Of a stretch of 64,000 nucleotides of DNA, positions 30,173 through 39,423 are shown piece by piece. The DNA is from Xenorhabdus doucetiae (GTDB lineage Bacteria; Pseudomonadota; Gammaproteobacteria; Enterobacterales; Enterobacteriaceae). Every line of letters begins with the position of its first letter. Within the stretch, counting starts at the first letter, position 1. The translations under genes were made by a program, and so were the position numbers. The stretch spans positions 310,001 through 374,000 of the forward strand of contig NZ_FO704550.1 of NCBI RefSeq assembly GCF_000968195.1. The letters run 5' to 3'. The notes under the pieces are model-generated. The model ran no database searches and had not been told where the DNA came from. It saw only the letters and a list, made by a program, of their open reading frames with translations.

Positions 30173-30276
30173 TTTAAAGCGTGCAAGAGCAGTGATAGTG
30201 GGTTATTTTGGTAGGCAACGTTGTTGTAAAAATATTGCTATGAAAATAGCAATATGTGAAAAAAGATAGTTGTTAT

Positions 30277-30353
30277 GGTGGCTATAGCTCAGTTGGTAGA
30301 GCCCTGGATTGTGATTCCAGTTGTCGCGAGTTCGAGTCTCGTTAGCCACCCCA
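30277..30353 (+). tRNA. hisR: tRNA-His (anticodon GTG)
   Basis: The 77-base sequence starts GGTGGCTATAGCTCAG, including the extra 5' G typical of tRNA-His. The anticodon arm is CTGGA-TTGTGAT-TCCAG and CCA is encoded. It is near-identical to E. coli hisR. Confidence 0.97.
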
Positions 30354-30368
30354 TCTTTTTTATGAAAC

Positions 30369-30455
30369 GCGAGGGTGGCGGAATTGGTAGACGCGCTAGC
30401 TTCAGGTGTTAGTGTCCTTACGGACGTGGGGGTTCAAGTCCCCCCCTTCGCACCA
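30369..30455 (+). tRNA. leuT: tRNA-Leu (anticodon CAG)
   Basis: An 87-base class II tRNA with a long variable arm (TGTCCTTACGGACGT) and anticodon CAG in CTTCAGG. The acceptor GCGAGGG pairs with CCTTCGC through one G-T pair, and CCA is encoded. Confidence 0.96.
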
Positions 30456-30476
30456 TAAAAGAGATAAAAAATATTT

Positions 30477-30553
30477 CGGCGAGTAGCGCAGCTTGGTAGC
30501 GCAACTGGTTTGGGACCAGTGGGTCGGAGGTTCGAATCCTCTCTCGCCGACCA
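30477..30553 (+). tRNA. proM: tRNA-Pro (anticodon TGG)
   Basis: The 77-base cloverleaf has acceptor CGGCGAG/CTCGCCG, anticodon arm ACTGG-TTTGGGA-CCAGT and an encoded CCA. It is last in the tRNA operon and is followed 9 bases later by a terminator. Confidence 0.97.
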
Positions 30554-30562
30554 GATTCTGAG

Positions 30563-30590
30563 AAAACCCCGCTTGTCGGGGTTTTTTCTT
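30563..30590 (+). terminator. Intrinsic terminator of the tRNA operon
   Basis: AAAACCCCG and CGGGGTTTT form a stem around a short TTGT-type loop, running into TTTTTTCTTTTT. It lies directly after tRNA-Pro. Confidence 0.92.
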
Positions 30591-30770
30591 TTTATTTCTT
30601 TCTGCTTTTCCCGCTGATAAAAAGTTTTTTCCTTCCTGTTTCCTGTTAATTTCTGGTTGATTTTTTAGCGTAAAATTAAATGCCGTTGCGTTTATTAATG
30701 AATTAACATTCTGTTTTAAAAGCTATTTTTGTATTGGTGTTGTATTTCAACGACAAGCAGTACCATCGAA

Positions 30771-30860
30771 TGTCTCAAATAGGAGACATTTAACACCATG
30801 ATTTATATTGCCTATATGTAAACGACTCAAAAGACGTCTCAAATGAGAGACGGTCTTTTT
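30771..30860 (+). repeat. Pair of GTCTC-AAAT-GAGAC hairpins, the second terminator-like
   Basis: Hairpin 1 is TGTCTC-AAATAG-GAGACA (30771-30788). Hairpin 2 (30829-30859) has GTCTC-AAATGA-GAGAC at its tip. It extends by AAAAGAC/GTCTTTT across a one-base bulge and ends in TTTTT, so it resembles an intrinsic terminator. The two share stem and loop sequence, 60 bases apart, in a gene-free stretch after the tRNA operon. Confidence 0.6.
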
Positions 30861-30875
30861 AACGAGACTTGGTGA

Positions 30876-31072
30876 AAAATACGCTATCTATTCTGGAAAG
30901 CCTGGCAAATCTTGGGTAAGGAAGGTTTATCCAGACTGAGAAAATTGGCACGTAAAATGCATTAATTAAAACCGTAGATACTCATCCTACTCCTTATGAC
31001 AGCCTGTGGCTTCATAAACCTCAGGATGATGTAGAGCTGATTGTCAGTGCCTATGGTCCATGTTATAGATGA
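30876..31072 (+). pseudogene. Possible degraded coding remnant between the tRNA operon and hemY
   Basis: Two short in-phase-looking fragments are visible on the plus strand, in different frames. One, at about 30876-30940, reads YAIYSGKPGKSWVRKVYPD and then stops. The other ends at a TGA at 31070-31072 and reads DTHPTPYDSLWLHKPQDD, then VELIVSAYGPCYR. No start codon or family match was recognised. It may be debris of a small gene or chance frames. The rest of the 710-base gap (30554-31263) holds hairpins and terminators only. Confidence 0.3.
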
Positions 31073-31153
31073 ATGAGCATTCTGTCTTTTCATCGCAAAC
31101 CGGACATAACGTTGAGTGAGGCACTATCCGTCTGTAGACCTGATTGTATTTAT

Positions 31154-31184
31154 ACACCTGTCTTCTTTGATAGGTGTTTTTTTT
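31154..31184 (+). terminator. Plus-strand intrinsic terminator with no gene directly upstream
   Basis: ACACCT and AGGTGT form the stem, with a 12-base loop, and are followed by TTTTTTT. It is oriented on the plus strand, although the nearest plus-strand genes are the tRNAs 600 bases away. It therefore implies an unannotated or lost plus-strand transcript. Confidence 0.75.
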
Positions 31185-31263
31185 GTCTGTTGATCTGCAG
31201 ACCCCGGTTAACGACTCAACGGCATCCATGCACCGAATCGTTAACTGAGGCAGAAGTTATGCC

Positions 31264-32469
31264 TTATGCTTCGACGTCACTGTCACGCTTTAAAGTCAGC
31301 ATAAAGCCTTTGTTGCGGATTTGGGTGGCTTCTTCACGCTTGTGCAATCTGTCCAGTGCATCGGCAAGCCATGCGTAATCGTGGGCATCCGGTCGCTGTG
31401 CTAATGCTGCCTTAAATGCCGATTCAGCGTTCGCCCATTCACCCTGACGCAAAGCAACCTGTCCCAGTGTACTGTTGAGCAATGGGGTAGCGCCATGTTG
31501 CTTTAATAGGTGAGAAAGCGTTTTTTGTATGGTTGTCGCATCCGTTATCTTAAGGTGTGGAATTAATAGCAGGAGACGTTCGTCATACTGCTGTTTTAGC
31601 CCATCCAAAATGAGTTGCTGGGCTGTCTCGTGATCATTGCATTCAATCAAATGCTCTGCCATCGCGACTTGCAGCACAATATCATGGCGAATTTTGCGGC
31701 TTTGATCTTTCCACCATACTTTCAGCCCGGTGCTGCCTTTCCCTGCCATAACCTGATTCATTAATCCGACGTAGGCTTGCTGACGCAATTTAACAATCTC
31801 TTCTTCACTGTGCAGGTTGGCTTTCAGCATAGAAGGCAACATATCAATCAGGGATTGATAAGCACCGGAAAGCGAGTAAGCCTGTTCAGCCAATCGCAAT
31901 ATTTCGGGGTGACGAGGGGTATGTTCCAGCAGTTTCTCCACCCCCTTGCGGGCGGCATGAACATCACCTTGCGCCAGTTGGACACGCACACGGCTAATAT
32001 CGACGGGAAGCTGGTCTTTATCCGCAACTTCTGCCGCTTGTGCAATATAGTGGTGGGTCTGGAAATAATCACCCCGCCGTTGAGCGGCTTCGGCGGCCAG
32101 CAAATAGTTCACGACAGGCAGTTCTGCATGGTCAGCGTTGCGCGCCATCAGGCGTTCAACCTGTTTGAAGTCCCCTTCGGTGAATTTCAGCAGCGCCTGT
32201 CTGGTCTGTGAACGGGCACGGTGACGTTTATACCCGCCAAAGATCCAGCTACGGGTGGAGGTGCCGGTGCGTTTCAAGCGACGATAGCCCCAACCGAGAA
32301 AAATCAGCAGGAATTGCAGCAGAAGGAAGATGATCACCAGCCCGGTGATACTGGTGGTGATATTGTGCTCGTCCGTCTGGATCAAAACATACCCTTGATG
32401 ACCAGACATCAAGGGGCCGAGCACGATCCCAGCAATCAGGATAACGAACAGCAATAAGACTTTTAGCAT
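31264..32469 (-). CDS. hemY: HemY, tetratricopeptide-like inner-membrane protein of heme metabolism
   Basis: The 401-residue protein has two N-terminal hydrophobic segments (about 3-22 and 40-62), followed by a helical TPR-like region with ALAQRPDAHDYAWLADALDRL near the end. In E. coli the protein is linked to late heme synthesis, but its exact biochemical role is not settled; it is not the protoporphyrinogen oxidase of the same name in Bacillus. It is last in hemCDXY, 2 bases from hemX. Confidence 0.94.
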   Translation of the reverse strand: MLKVLLLFVILIAGIVLGPLMSGHQGYVLIQTDEHNITTSITGLVIIFLLLQFLLIFLGWGYRRLKRTGTSTRSWIFGGYKRHRARSQTRQALLKFTEGDFKQVERLMARNADHAELPVVNYLLAAEAAQRRGDYFQTHHYIAQAAEVADKDQLPVDISRVRVQLAQGDVHAARKGVEKLLEHTPRHPEILRLAEQAYSLSGAYQSLIDMLPSMLKANLHSEEEIVKLRQQAYVGLMNQVMAGKGSTGLKVWWKDQSRKIRHDIVLQVAMAEHLIECNDHETAQQLILDGLKQQYDERLLLLIPHLKITDATTIQKTLSHLLKQHGATPLLNSTLGQVALRQGEWANAESAFKAALAQRPDAHDYAWLADALDRLHKREEATQIRNKGFMLTLKRDSDVEA

Positions 32470-32471
32470 GT

Positions 32472-33713
32472 TCAGATCTCCCCGGCAGATGTTTGTTCTT
32501 GATCATCTGCCGTTTCTGTTGTGGTCGGCAGTGATTGCGCATCAGGCTGAGTGTCTGACTGGGAACCCGTTTGAGGTGGCTTGGAATGAGGCAATGGTTT
32601 TGCAGACGGTAACTGCTTTGAAGACGGTAAATTGTAGATACGCTTACGTACCAACTCTGTCAATATTGACTGACTGCTCAGTTGTTCAGGGATATCGATA
32701 GACAGCGGTCTTTTTTGCAGTGAATCCACCTCTTTTAAGAAGTTTTCTGCATCTGGGTAAGCCGTATCAAAATAGGTCTTCACCCAAGTTTGCACATCTT
32801 CCAACGCCCCCTGATAAATTTTAACCTGATGGCGGGGAACGGCCTGCGCAGCAATGAGCAGCTTGGAACGAATGTTCTCGCGCAGGTAAACCCCCTGATT
32901 AGGTGCCAACAGCGGCGCTTTGCTGTTATCACGCGGGGTAATGGTAATGAAATTATCCATAAAGCTGTGCCAGCTATTGCTGAGGTTTTGACGCCAGTCA
33001 GAGAGTGAAGCGGTAATTTCATGGTTATCTGCTTGCTCTGATGTGGCTTGCTCTACTTTATCGGCAAGGCGTAAATGATCGATCTGATTTGATAACTGAT
33101 TCAGCGTCAGGATAATGCCATCCAAATCAACCTGTTTGATTTTGGTCAGAGAATCGATATCGGCCATGATAGCTTTACGGGCATAGAGCAGGCTGGGATC
33201 ATCCATTTCAGCCAGATTCTGGTCAGCATCTTTCAGCAACGCGATGGCGGTGGTGATATCTTGCTCGCTCCAGACTTTTCGGCCGGCCATCTTAACGAGG
33301 GAGCTTGCCTGCGCCAGCCGCCAGTTTTCGATATCCGTATTTGACAAGGCCGAAACACGGTTGCGCAGCTCTGCAATGCGATCATCTAACTGTTGGCTTT
33401 GCGAACTGGCTCGTTGTAAGGACGTCTCCAGCGCTTGGAGTTTGGCATCAAAATTTTGTTTATTGGCAGACTGCTGCTGTGTCAGAGCCGCCATCTCTTG
33501 TTGAAGAGCAAGATTTTTGTCGCTTAATGCTGCATTCTGCTGTTGACCATGATAATAAATATAAAGGCCACCCACCCCTATCGCCAGAGAAATGGCAATT
33601 GAGAGCGTATTGCCCACCCATCCATAACTCTTGGATTTATGGGGAGCCGTTGCAGGTTGCTGAGGGCGTTTTGTCTCAACCGCATCGGTAGTTTGCTTTT
33701 GTTCCGTCATCAT
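32472..33713 (-). CDS. hemX: HemX, membrane-anchored protein of the hemCDXY operon
   Basis: Inner-membrane protein with one transmembrane segment near residues 35-55 and a long periplasmic coiled-coil part rich in Gln (about 60-120). It has a DUF513-type domain (AGRKVWSEQDITTAIALLKD, then LLAPNQGVYLRENIRSKLL and AAQAVPRHQVK) and a low-complexity Pro/Ser/Gln tail. The chosen start is the first of two adjacent ATGs (MMTEQKQ) with GGGA 6 bases upstream; an in-frame ATG at 33725 would add four residues. The function is uncertain in all species. The product is 413 residues. Confidence 0.92.
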   Translation of the reverse strand: MMTEQKQTTDAVETKRPQQPATAPHKSKSYGWVGNTLSIAISLAIGVGGLYIYYHGQQQNAALSDKNLALQQEMAALTQQQSANKQNFDAKLQALETSLQRASSQSQQLDDRIAELRNRVSALSNTDIENWRLAQASSLVKMAGRKVWSEQDITTAIALLKDADQNLAEMDDPSLLYARKAIMADIDSLTKIKQVDLDGIILTLNQLSNQIDHLRLADKVEQATSEQADNHEITASLSDWRQNLSNSWHSFMDNFITITPRDNSKAPLLAPNQGVYLRENIRSKLLIAAQAVPRHQVKIYQGALEDVQTWVKTYFDTAYPDAENFLKEVDSLQKRPLSIDIPEQLSSQSILTELVRKRIYNLPSSKQLPSAKPLPHSKPPQTGSQSDTQPDAQSLPTTTETADDQEQTSAGEI

Positions 33714-33731
33714 TGGACATCCCATATTAAT

Positions 33732-34472
33732 TTATTCCAGCGCCTGGATTAAGGCGTCATTATCTGCACTCTTGGCGACTTTTATTGTTTGCCAGCCCAA
33801 GGTGTGGGCGATATCAGCAAGGCGTTCACTGACCACAATCAGCTTACAATTCAGTAACCACGCTTTCCCATCGCTATCAGTGACTAAGTTATATAACAGT
33901 TGCAGCATTTCGCCACTGGTCACAACGAGGGTTTTTATACCACATTGCCGCCAGTGACGACTGAAATTGGCGGCATCATAGTTGACCGGCCGACGTGCAT
34001 AACATTCACAATAATCGACTTCACCTCCCCGAAACCTTAATGTTGAGGCGATCACTTCGCGGCCACCATTGCCTCGGAGCAATAAAATCTTTTTATTGTC
34101 CATTTTTTGTAAGGCGGGAAGTTGCAGCAGATCTTCACTGGTTTCACCTTGCCCGGAACAGAAGATGTCTAACCCAGTGAGTCGATGAAACATCAGGGAA
34201 GTGGATTTGCCGATACCATAATAAGAGAGTTGATTAGGCCATGACTGGCCTTCTTGCATCAGTTGCTTATGGGCATAATGGACGGCATTTTTTGATAATA
34301 GGAAAATCAGATCGCCCGCAGACAGCCATTGCAGTTTTTGTGACAGTAAGGGTAAATCAGCCCCAGGTTGAATGTCGATGAGGGGCGCGCTGAAAGCGGA
34401 TTTTCCCATAGATCGCAGTCGCTTGGCTAACTCCTCTCCGGCAGGGAGAGGGCGGGTGATCAAAATACTCAT
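33732..34472 (-). CDS. hemD: Uroporphyrinogen-III synthase (HemD)
   Basis: Cyclises hydroxymethylbilane with inversion of ring D to uroporphyrinogen III, the branch point for heme, siroheme and cobalamin. The 246 residues (E. coli 246) start MSILITRPLPAGEELAKRL. LLLRGNGGREVIASTLRFRG and VTSGEMLQLLYNLV match the family. It overlaps hemC by 4 bases (ATGA), consistent with translational coupling. Confidence 0.95.
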   Translation of the reverse strand: MSILITRPLPAGEELAKRLRSMGKSAFSAPLIDIQPGADLPLLSQKLQWLSAGDLIFLLSKNAVHYAHKQLMQEGQSWPNQLSYYGIGKSTSLMFHRLTGLDIFCSGQGETSEDLLQLPALQKMDNKKILLLRGNGGREVIASTLRFRGGEVDYCECYARRPVNYDAANFSRHWRQCGIKTLVVTSGEMLQLLYNLVTDSDGKAWLLNCKLIVVSERLADIAHTLGWQTIKVAKSADNDALIQALE

Positions 34473-35410
34473 TCCGGTGGATTCCTCTGGTATACGGCAG
34501 CCAAAATCTGGCGGGCGCCTTTCTCCAATAACTCTTCCGCCAAGGCGATACCCGCTTGACGGGCCTCGTTGGGTGAGACCACTCTTTCACCGCGCACGAT
34601 CACTGAACCATCCGGTGCGCCGACGAGTGCGCGTAGCCAAATACGGTCTTCCTGCCAGATGGCATAACTGCCAATCGGGACTTGGCAGCCGCCTTCAAGG
34701 CGGGTGTTCATGGCTCTTTCAGCGAGAACGCAGGTTTCTGTTCTGGCGTGGTTCAAGGGGGACAGCAGTTCACGGGTTTGGTGATCATCAAGCCGGCACT
34801 CAATCCCTACCGCTCCTTGACCGACGGCGGGCAGCAATAACTCAGGCGCTAACGGCATACGGATGCGCTCTTCCAGCCCCAGCCGTTTCAGCCCCGCGGT
34901 GGCAAGAATAATGGCATCATAATCGCCGTTATCGAGCTTGCTCAAACGTGTCCCGACATTACCGCGCAAATCACGGATCACCAGATCAGGACGTTGCTGG
35001 CGAATCTGGCACTGGCGGCGCAGGCTGGATGTTCCCACCACACTGCCGGCGGGCAGGTCATCAAGCGAGGCGTAGTTTACTGAAACGAAAGCATCCCGTG
35101 GATCATCCCGTTCGCAGATTGTGACCAACCCCAAACCCTCAGGAAATGCGACAGGGACATCTTTCATGGAGTGGACGGCAATATCAGCCCGCTTTTCAAG
35201 CAGAGCCAGTTCCAACTCCTTTACAAACAGCCCCTTGCCGCCGACCTTCGCCAATGGCGTATCGAGGATAATATCGCCGCGTGTCACCATCGGCACCAGC
35301 TCGACTTTCAGTTCTGGATGAAAGTGTTTCAGTTGTTTTTGCACATATTGCGCTTGCCACATGGCTAATGGGCTTTGGCGGGTAGCGATGCGAATGGTTT
35401 TCATTGTCAT
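34469..35410 (-). CDS. hemC: Porphobilinogen deaminase (HemC)
   Basis: Condenses four porphobilinogens to hydroxymethylbilane using a covalent dipyrromethane cofactor. The 313 residues contain RIATRQSPLAMWQAQYVQ, TPLAKVGGKGLFVKELE, HSMKDVP, GTSSLRRQCQIR and the cofactor cysteine Cys242 in LEGGCQVPIGSYA. An alternative ATG two codons in gives MKTIRIATR. It is divergent from cyaA across a 661-base gap, as in E. coli. Confidence 0.97.
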   Translation of the reverse strand: MTMKTIRIATRQSPLAMWQAQYVQKQLKHFHPELKVELVPMVTRGDIILDTPLAKVGGKGLFVKELELALLEKRADIAVHSMKDVPVAFPEGLGLVTICERDDPRDAFVSVNYASLDDLPAGSVVGTSSLRRQCQIRQQRPDLVIRDLRGNVGTRLSKLDNGDYDAIILATAGLKRLGLEERIRMPLAPELLLPAVGQGAVGIECRLDDHQTRELLSPLNHARTETCVLAERAMNTRLEGGCQVPIGSYAIWQEDRIWLRALVGAPDGSVIVRGERVVSPNEARQAGIALAEELLEKGARQILAAVYQRNPPE

Positions 35411-36071
35411 GGATAGTATATTGGGTAAATGTATTGGGTCAGTGTATTAATTGATTGGGATAATGGTTTTTAGCCACCAGTTAGTCACCAATTAGTCAGA
35501 AAATAGTGCCAGTTTTAACATTTCAATGATTTTTTTTCCAGTGACGAAAAAGCCAGAAAAAAATCAAAATAGTTTATGGATATACCGATTATAAGATAAA
35601 AATAATTTTAATTATTAAATAATATTTTATTTGAATGGAGAAAATAAACAAAAAGATTGACTTAAAAGCAAATTAACATTTTTGTTTAGCGTGATGATAA
35701 AAAGCGGTGCAAATATTTAACAATAGAAAAATAGGTTTAGATTAAATATTTACGGAAGAATGATGTACTTACAATGCTTTACATCTACGATACGAAAAAT
35801 AATCAACTATGATAGTTATGCTAAAAAAGCATATTATTGTGTCTATTTCGTGATTAACTTAATATTTTACAAAGGGTTAATTATGTTTTGGCTATTGCAG
35901 GTGAAGAGAAAAGATGGTATTGCGTACTTTACGCTTTGACTGCAAGGTGTTAAATTGATCACGTTTCCGACAATAAGTTTGTAAAAATAATTTTAAATAA
36001 TCTTGCAATACCACGCGTTATCGGAAACAGGGGACTACTTTGGGCACTGGAACTGATATCAGGCAAAACTC
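35411..36071. promoter_or_regulatory. Divergent hemC-cyaA control region
   Basis: The 661 bases are strongly AT-rich with no credible gene. Visible elements are a CRP site near the cyaA side and an inverted repeat, GTTTCCGA (35963-35970) / TCGGAAAC (36021-36028), separated by 50 AT-rich bases. The repeat could pair in the cyaA leader. Individual -10/-35 boxes are not clear enough to place. Confidence 0.55.
35945..35966 (+). promoter_or_regulatory. CRP-binding site in the cyaA promoter
   Basis: AGGTGTTAAATTGATCACGTTT contains TGTTA-N6-TCACG, two mismatches from the TGTGA-N6-TCACA consensus. E. coli cyaA has a CRP site at its main promoter through which cAMP-CRP represses cyaA. The position, 106 bases before the TTG start, is consistent with that feedback. 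Confidence 0.75.
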
Positions 36072-38681
36072 TTGTATCTCTATATTGAAACGCTGAAGCA
36101 GCGACTGGATGCAATTAACCAACTTAGATTAGAACGCGCCACGAGTTTAATGGGTGACGCTTTCAAGCAAGTTTATAGTTTAATTCCAGTATTATTACAT
36201 TATCATCATCCAATGATGCCGGGCTATATCAAAAGCGACGTCCCTCACGGTGTTTGCTTTTTTATGCCTGATGAAGCACAGCAGTTTTGGATTAATGATC
36301 TGGACAGCCAGTTGACTGGTGCCTTGCCAGATGTATTGTTGCATACGTCCAATGGTGAATTGCCGATTACCGGGATTTACTCGATGGGCAGTACCTCTTC
36401 TATCGGGCAAAGCTGCTCTTCTGATGTGGATGTTTGGGTCTGCCATCAATCTTGGTTGGATAGTGATGAAAAAGCCTTACTGGAACAAAAATGTACCTTG
36501 ATAGAACAGTGGGCAGCGTCACTGGGCATCGAGGTGACTTTTTTTCTGATTGATGAAAACCGTTTTCGGCATAACGCCTGTGGTAGTTTGAACGGTGAAG
36601 ACTGCGGTTCTACCCAACATATCCTTCTGCTTGATGAATTTTACCGCACAGCGGTCTGTATGGCTGGCAAACGCTTGTTGTGGGCAATGGTTCCGGTGGA
36701 AGAGGAAGCGCATTATGATGAGTATGTCCTTTCTCTTTATGCCCAAGGGGTGTTGACGCCAAATGAATGGCTGGACTTGGGCGGCTTGGGTGAATTGTCG
36801 GCAGAAGAATATTTTGGGGCCAGTCTTTGGCAGCTTTATAAAAGTGTGGACTCGCCTTATAAGGCCGTATTGAAAAGCCTGCTGTTGGAAGCGTATTCAT
36901 GGGAATATCCCAATGGAAAACTGCTGGCGATGGAGATGAAGCAATATTTTCATGACGGCGCGATTGTTTCCTTTGGCCTCGATGCTTATAGCATGATGCT
37001 GGAACGCGTAACCCGCTACCTGGCTGCTACGAACGATCTTACGCGCCTCGATTTGGCGCGTCGTTGTTTTTATCTCAAGGTATGTGAGAAATTACCGGAA
37101 AGTCAGGGTGACAAAGGCTGTACCGGATGGCGTCGTCAGGTTATCTCCCAATTGGTGCGAGAATGGGATTGGGATGACAATAAACTGGCCATGCTGGACA
37201 ACCGTAATGCATGGAAAATTGAGCAGGTGCGTGATGCCCATAACGAATTGCTTGATACCATGATGCAGAGTTATCGCAACCTGATCCGTTTTGCCCGCCG
37301 CAATAATTTAAGTGTGAGTGCCAGCCCGCAAGATATTGGTGTATTGACCCGTAAATTGTATGCGGCTTTTGAAGCCTTGCCCGGTAAAGTGACGTTGGTC
37401 AATCCCCAGATCTCACCGGATCTGTCAGAACAGGATCTGACTTTCATTTATGTGCCTCCTGGGCGAGTAAACCGAAGTGGCTGGTATCTTTACAATCATG
37501 CCCCAACGATTGAATCGATCATGGGTCACCAACCGCTGGAATACAATCGTTATCTGAATAAATTAGTTTCCTGGACCTATTTTAATGGCCTGCTGACCCA
37601 AGCAACCCGGCTGCATATTCATCATGGGAAATCCCAGTGTGACAGGCAAAAATTAGGTGATTTGGTGAATGATATTGCCTCTCATTTCCCGCTCCGCTTA
37701 CCTGCACCGACACCCAAAGCACTCTACAGCCCTTGCGAAATCCGCCATTTGGCGATCATTGTTAATTTAGAGCAAGATCCAACGGCGGCATTTTTCGAAC
37801 AAATTGTTCGTTTTGATTTAAGGAACCTGAATGTTTTCAGTTTTGGCGAATTGCAGCAATGTCTGGTCGGCAGCATTGATTTGCTCTATCGCAATTCATG
37901 GAACGAAGTGAGAACGCTGCATTTCAGTGGTGAACAATCGGTACTGGAAGCCTTAAAGACCATATTGGGCAAAATGCATCAAGATGCAGCGCCACCGGCG
38001 GATGTTGAAGTCTTCTGTTATAGCAAACACTTGCGTGGATTGATCCGCACCCGTATCCAGCAATTAGTGTCGGAGTGTATCGAGTTACGTCTGTCCAGTA
38101 ATCGACAAGATCCTAATCGTTTTAAGGCGTTACGGCTTTCAGGGCAAACTTGGGGATTATTCTTCGAACGGTTAAACGTTTCGGTGCAAAAACTGGAAAA
38201 TGCCGTGGAGTTCTATGGGGCGATTTCCAATACCAAACTGCATGGCCTGCCAGTCAAGATTGATACTAAAGAAAAACACTTACCCCCGGTCATAGACGGT
38301 TTTGCCTGCGAGGGAATTATTCAGTTTTTTTTCGAAGATATCGAAAATAATCAGGGATTCAATATCTATATTCTTGATGAATCCAATCGGGTGGAAATTT
38401 ATTCCCATTGTGAAGGGAGCAAAGAAGAATTAGTGCGGGATATCAGCCGCTTTTATTCATCATCGCATGATCGCTTCACTTATGGTTCCAGTTTTGTCAA
38501 TTTCAATTTACCGCAGTTCTATCAAATCGTTAATAAAGGTGAGCGCACCCATGTCACCCCGTTTATAGAAGGCGTGTATCCGGTGGATGATATCGAAGCG
38601 AATGACGCAAGGCTGCATGTTGAGGTGTGCCTTGATAAGACATGCCGGGATGATCCTTATCGTTCGTTGTATCACTATTGA
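36072..38681 (+). CDS. cyaA: Class I adenylate cyclase (CyaA)
   Basis: Makes cAMP for CRP control of carbon use. It is 869 residues (E. coli 848), with the same unusual TTG start, MYLYIETLKQRLDAINQLR, which limits translation in E. coli. The N-terminal catalytic half contains GSTSSIGQSCSSDVDVWVC (nucleotidyltransferase GS...DxD). The C-terminal half mediates glucose control through EIIA-Glc. The last about 45 residues (after FYQIVNKGERTHV) diverge from E. coli and end DDPYRSLYHY. Transcription is probably autoregulated by the upstream CRP site. Confidence 0.97.
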   Translation: MYLYIETLKQRLDAINQLRLERATSLMGDAFKQVYSLIPVLLHYHHPMMPGYIKSDVPHGVCFFMPDEAQQFWINDLDSQLTGALPDVLLHTSNGELPITGIYSMGSTSSIGQSCSSDVDVWVCHQSWLDSDEKALLEQKCTLIEQWAASLGIEVTFFLIDENRFRHNACGSLNGEDCGSTQHILLLDEFYRTAVCMAGKRLLWAMVPVEEEAHYDEYVLSLYAQGVLTPNEWLDLGGLGELSAEEYFGASLWQLYKSVDSPYKAVLKSLLLEAYSWEYPNGKLLAMEMKQYFHDGAIVSFGLDAYSMMLERVTRYLAATNDLTRLDLARRCFYLKVCEKLPESQGDKGCTGWRRQVISQLVREWDWDDNKLAMLDNRNAWKIEQVRDAHNELLDTMMQSYRNLIRFARRNNLSVSASPQDIGVLTRKLYAAFEALPGKVTLVNPQISPDLSEQDLTFIYVPPGRVNRSGWYLYNHAPTIESIMGHQPLEYNRYLNKLVSWTYFNGLLTQATRLHIHHGKSQCDRQKLGDLVNDIASHFPLRLPAPTPKALYSPCEIRHLAIIVNLEQDPTAAFFEQIVRFDLRNLNVFSFGELQQCLVGSIDLLYRNSWNEVRTLHFSGEQSVLEALKTILGKMHQDAAPPADVEVFCYSKHLRGLIRTRIQQLVSECIELRLSSNRQDPNRFKALRLSGQTWGLFFERLNVSVQKLENAVEFYGAISNTKLHGLPVKIDTKEKHLPPVIDGFACEGIIQFFFEDIENNQGFNIYILDESNRVEIYSHCEGSKEELVRDISRFYSSSHDRFTYGSSFVNFNLPQFYQIVNKGERTHVTPFIEGVYPVDDIEANDARLHVEVCLDKTCRDDPYRSLYHY

Positions 38682-38719
38682 TATTTGTCTTTTTGATATT
38701 TTTCGTTATCAATGACACT

Positions 38720-38745
38720 AAGCGCCTGTTTTATCAGGCGCTTTT
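38720..38745. terminator. Terminator between convergent cyaA and cyaY
   Basis: AAGCGCCTG and CAGGCGCTT form a 9-base stem with a TTTTAT loop, followed by TT. It lies 39 bases after the cyaA stop. Confidence 0.8.
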
Positions 38746-38786
38746 GGTTAATATAATGATTTTTACTGGATTGCCGTGAAAAATAT

Positions 38787-39107
38787 TCACGAAAATTGAA
38801 ATGGCTCACCGCTTTGGTCAGTGATCGCTTGTGCCAGCATGGCGATAAAATCGTGACCACTGCGGTCACAAATCCACTGACTATCCTGATAATCAAAATG
38901 GTAACCGCCATTTTTGGTTGCCAGCCATATCTGATGGAAAGGCTCTTGGCGGTTGATAATGATTTTGCTGCCGTTTTCAAAACTCAGTGTCATCACACCG
39001 CCGTTGGTTTCATAGTCAATATCCGAATCTCCATCGTAATTATCCAGTTGCTCTTCAAGATGAAGCATCAATTGATCTGCCAATTGATGAAATTCGCTAT
39101 CGTTCAT
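38787..39107 (-). CDS. cyaY: CyaY, bacterial frataxin
   Basis: Iron-binding frataxin homologue that modulates IscS in iron-sulfur cluster assembly. The 106 residues match the E. coli length, starting MNDSEFHQLADQLMLHLEEQ with the acidic first helix. The sheet region includes FENGSKIIINRQEPFHQIWL, GGYHFDYQ and WICDRSG. It is convergent with cyaA and divergent from lptM. Confidence 0.95.
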   Translation of the reverse strand: MNDSEFHQLADQLMLHLEEQLDNYDGDSDIDYETNGGVMTLSFENGSKIIINRQEPFHQIWLATKNGGYHFDYQDSQWICDRSGHDFIAMLAQAITDQSGEPFQFS

Positions 39108-39185
39108 GTTTATTTCCTATTTGCTTTTCAGGGCCTAGCTGCGATTATAGAGAGTATTGGCGCATGAATCACAGGCATTAATATA

Positions 39186-39383
39186 ATGAAAAAACAACTC
39201 TGTTGGTCACTGACTATCATAACATTACTTTCTCTGACTGGTTGTGGCTTGAAAGGGCCCCTTTATTTTCCCCCGGCGGAAACCTCAGCAACACAAGCAT
39301 CTGTGTACAAAGCGGATAAGGTGCAGCCAGAAAAATTGTCAGAAAACAGCTTATTAAAAGACAATAGCTCAATGGATGCTTAA
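39186..39383 (+). CDS. lptM: LptM (YifL) lipoprotein
   Basis: Small outer-membrane lipoprotein that in E. coli helps LptD fold with LptE. The 65 residues have a signal peptide with the lipobox LTGC (modified Cys20), immediately followed by the conserved GLKGPLYFPP. The low-complexity polar tail is typical. It lies 40 bases upstream of dapF. Confidence 0.92.
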   Translation: MKKQLCWSLTIITLLSLTGCGLKGPLYFPPAETSATQASVYKADKVQPEKLSENSLLKDNSSMDA

Positions 39384-39423
39384 TGATAGCAATCCGGTAA
39401 TGTGATTTCTCTTGGGGCCGTAT

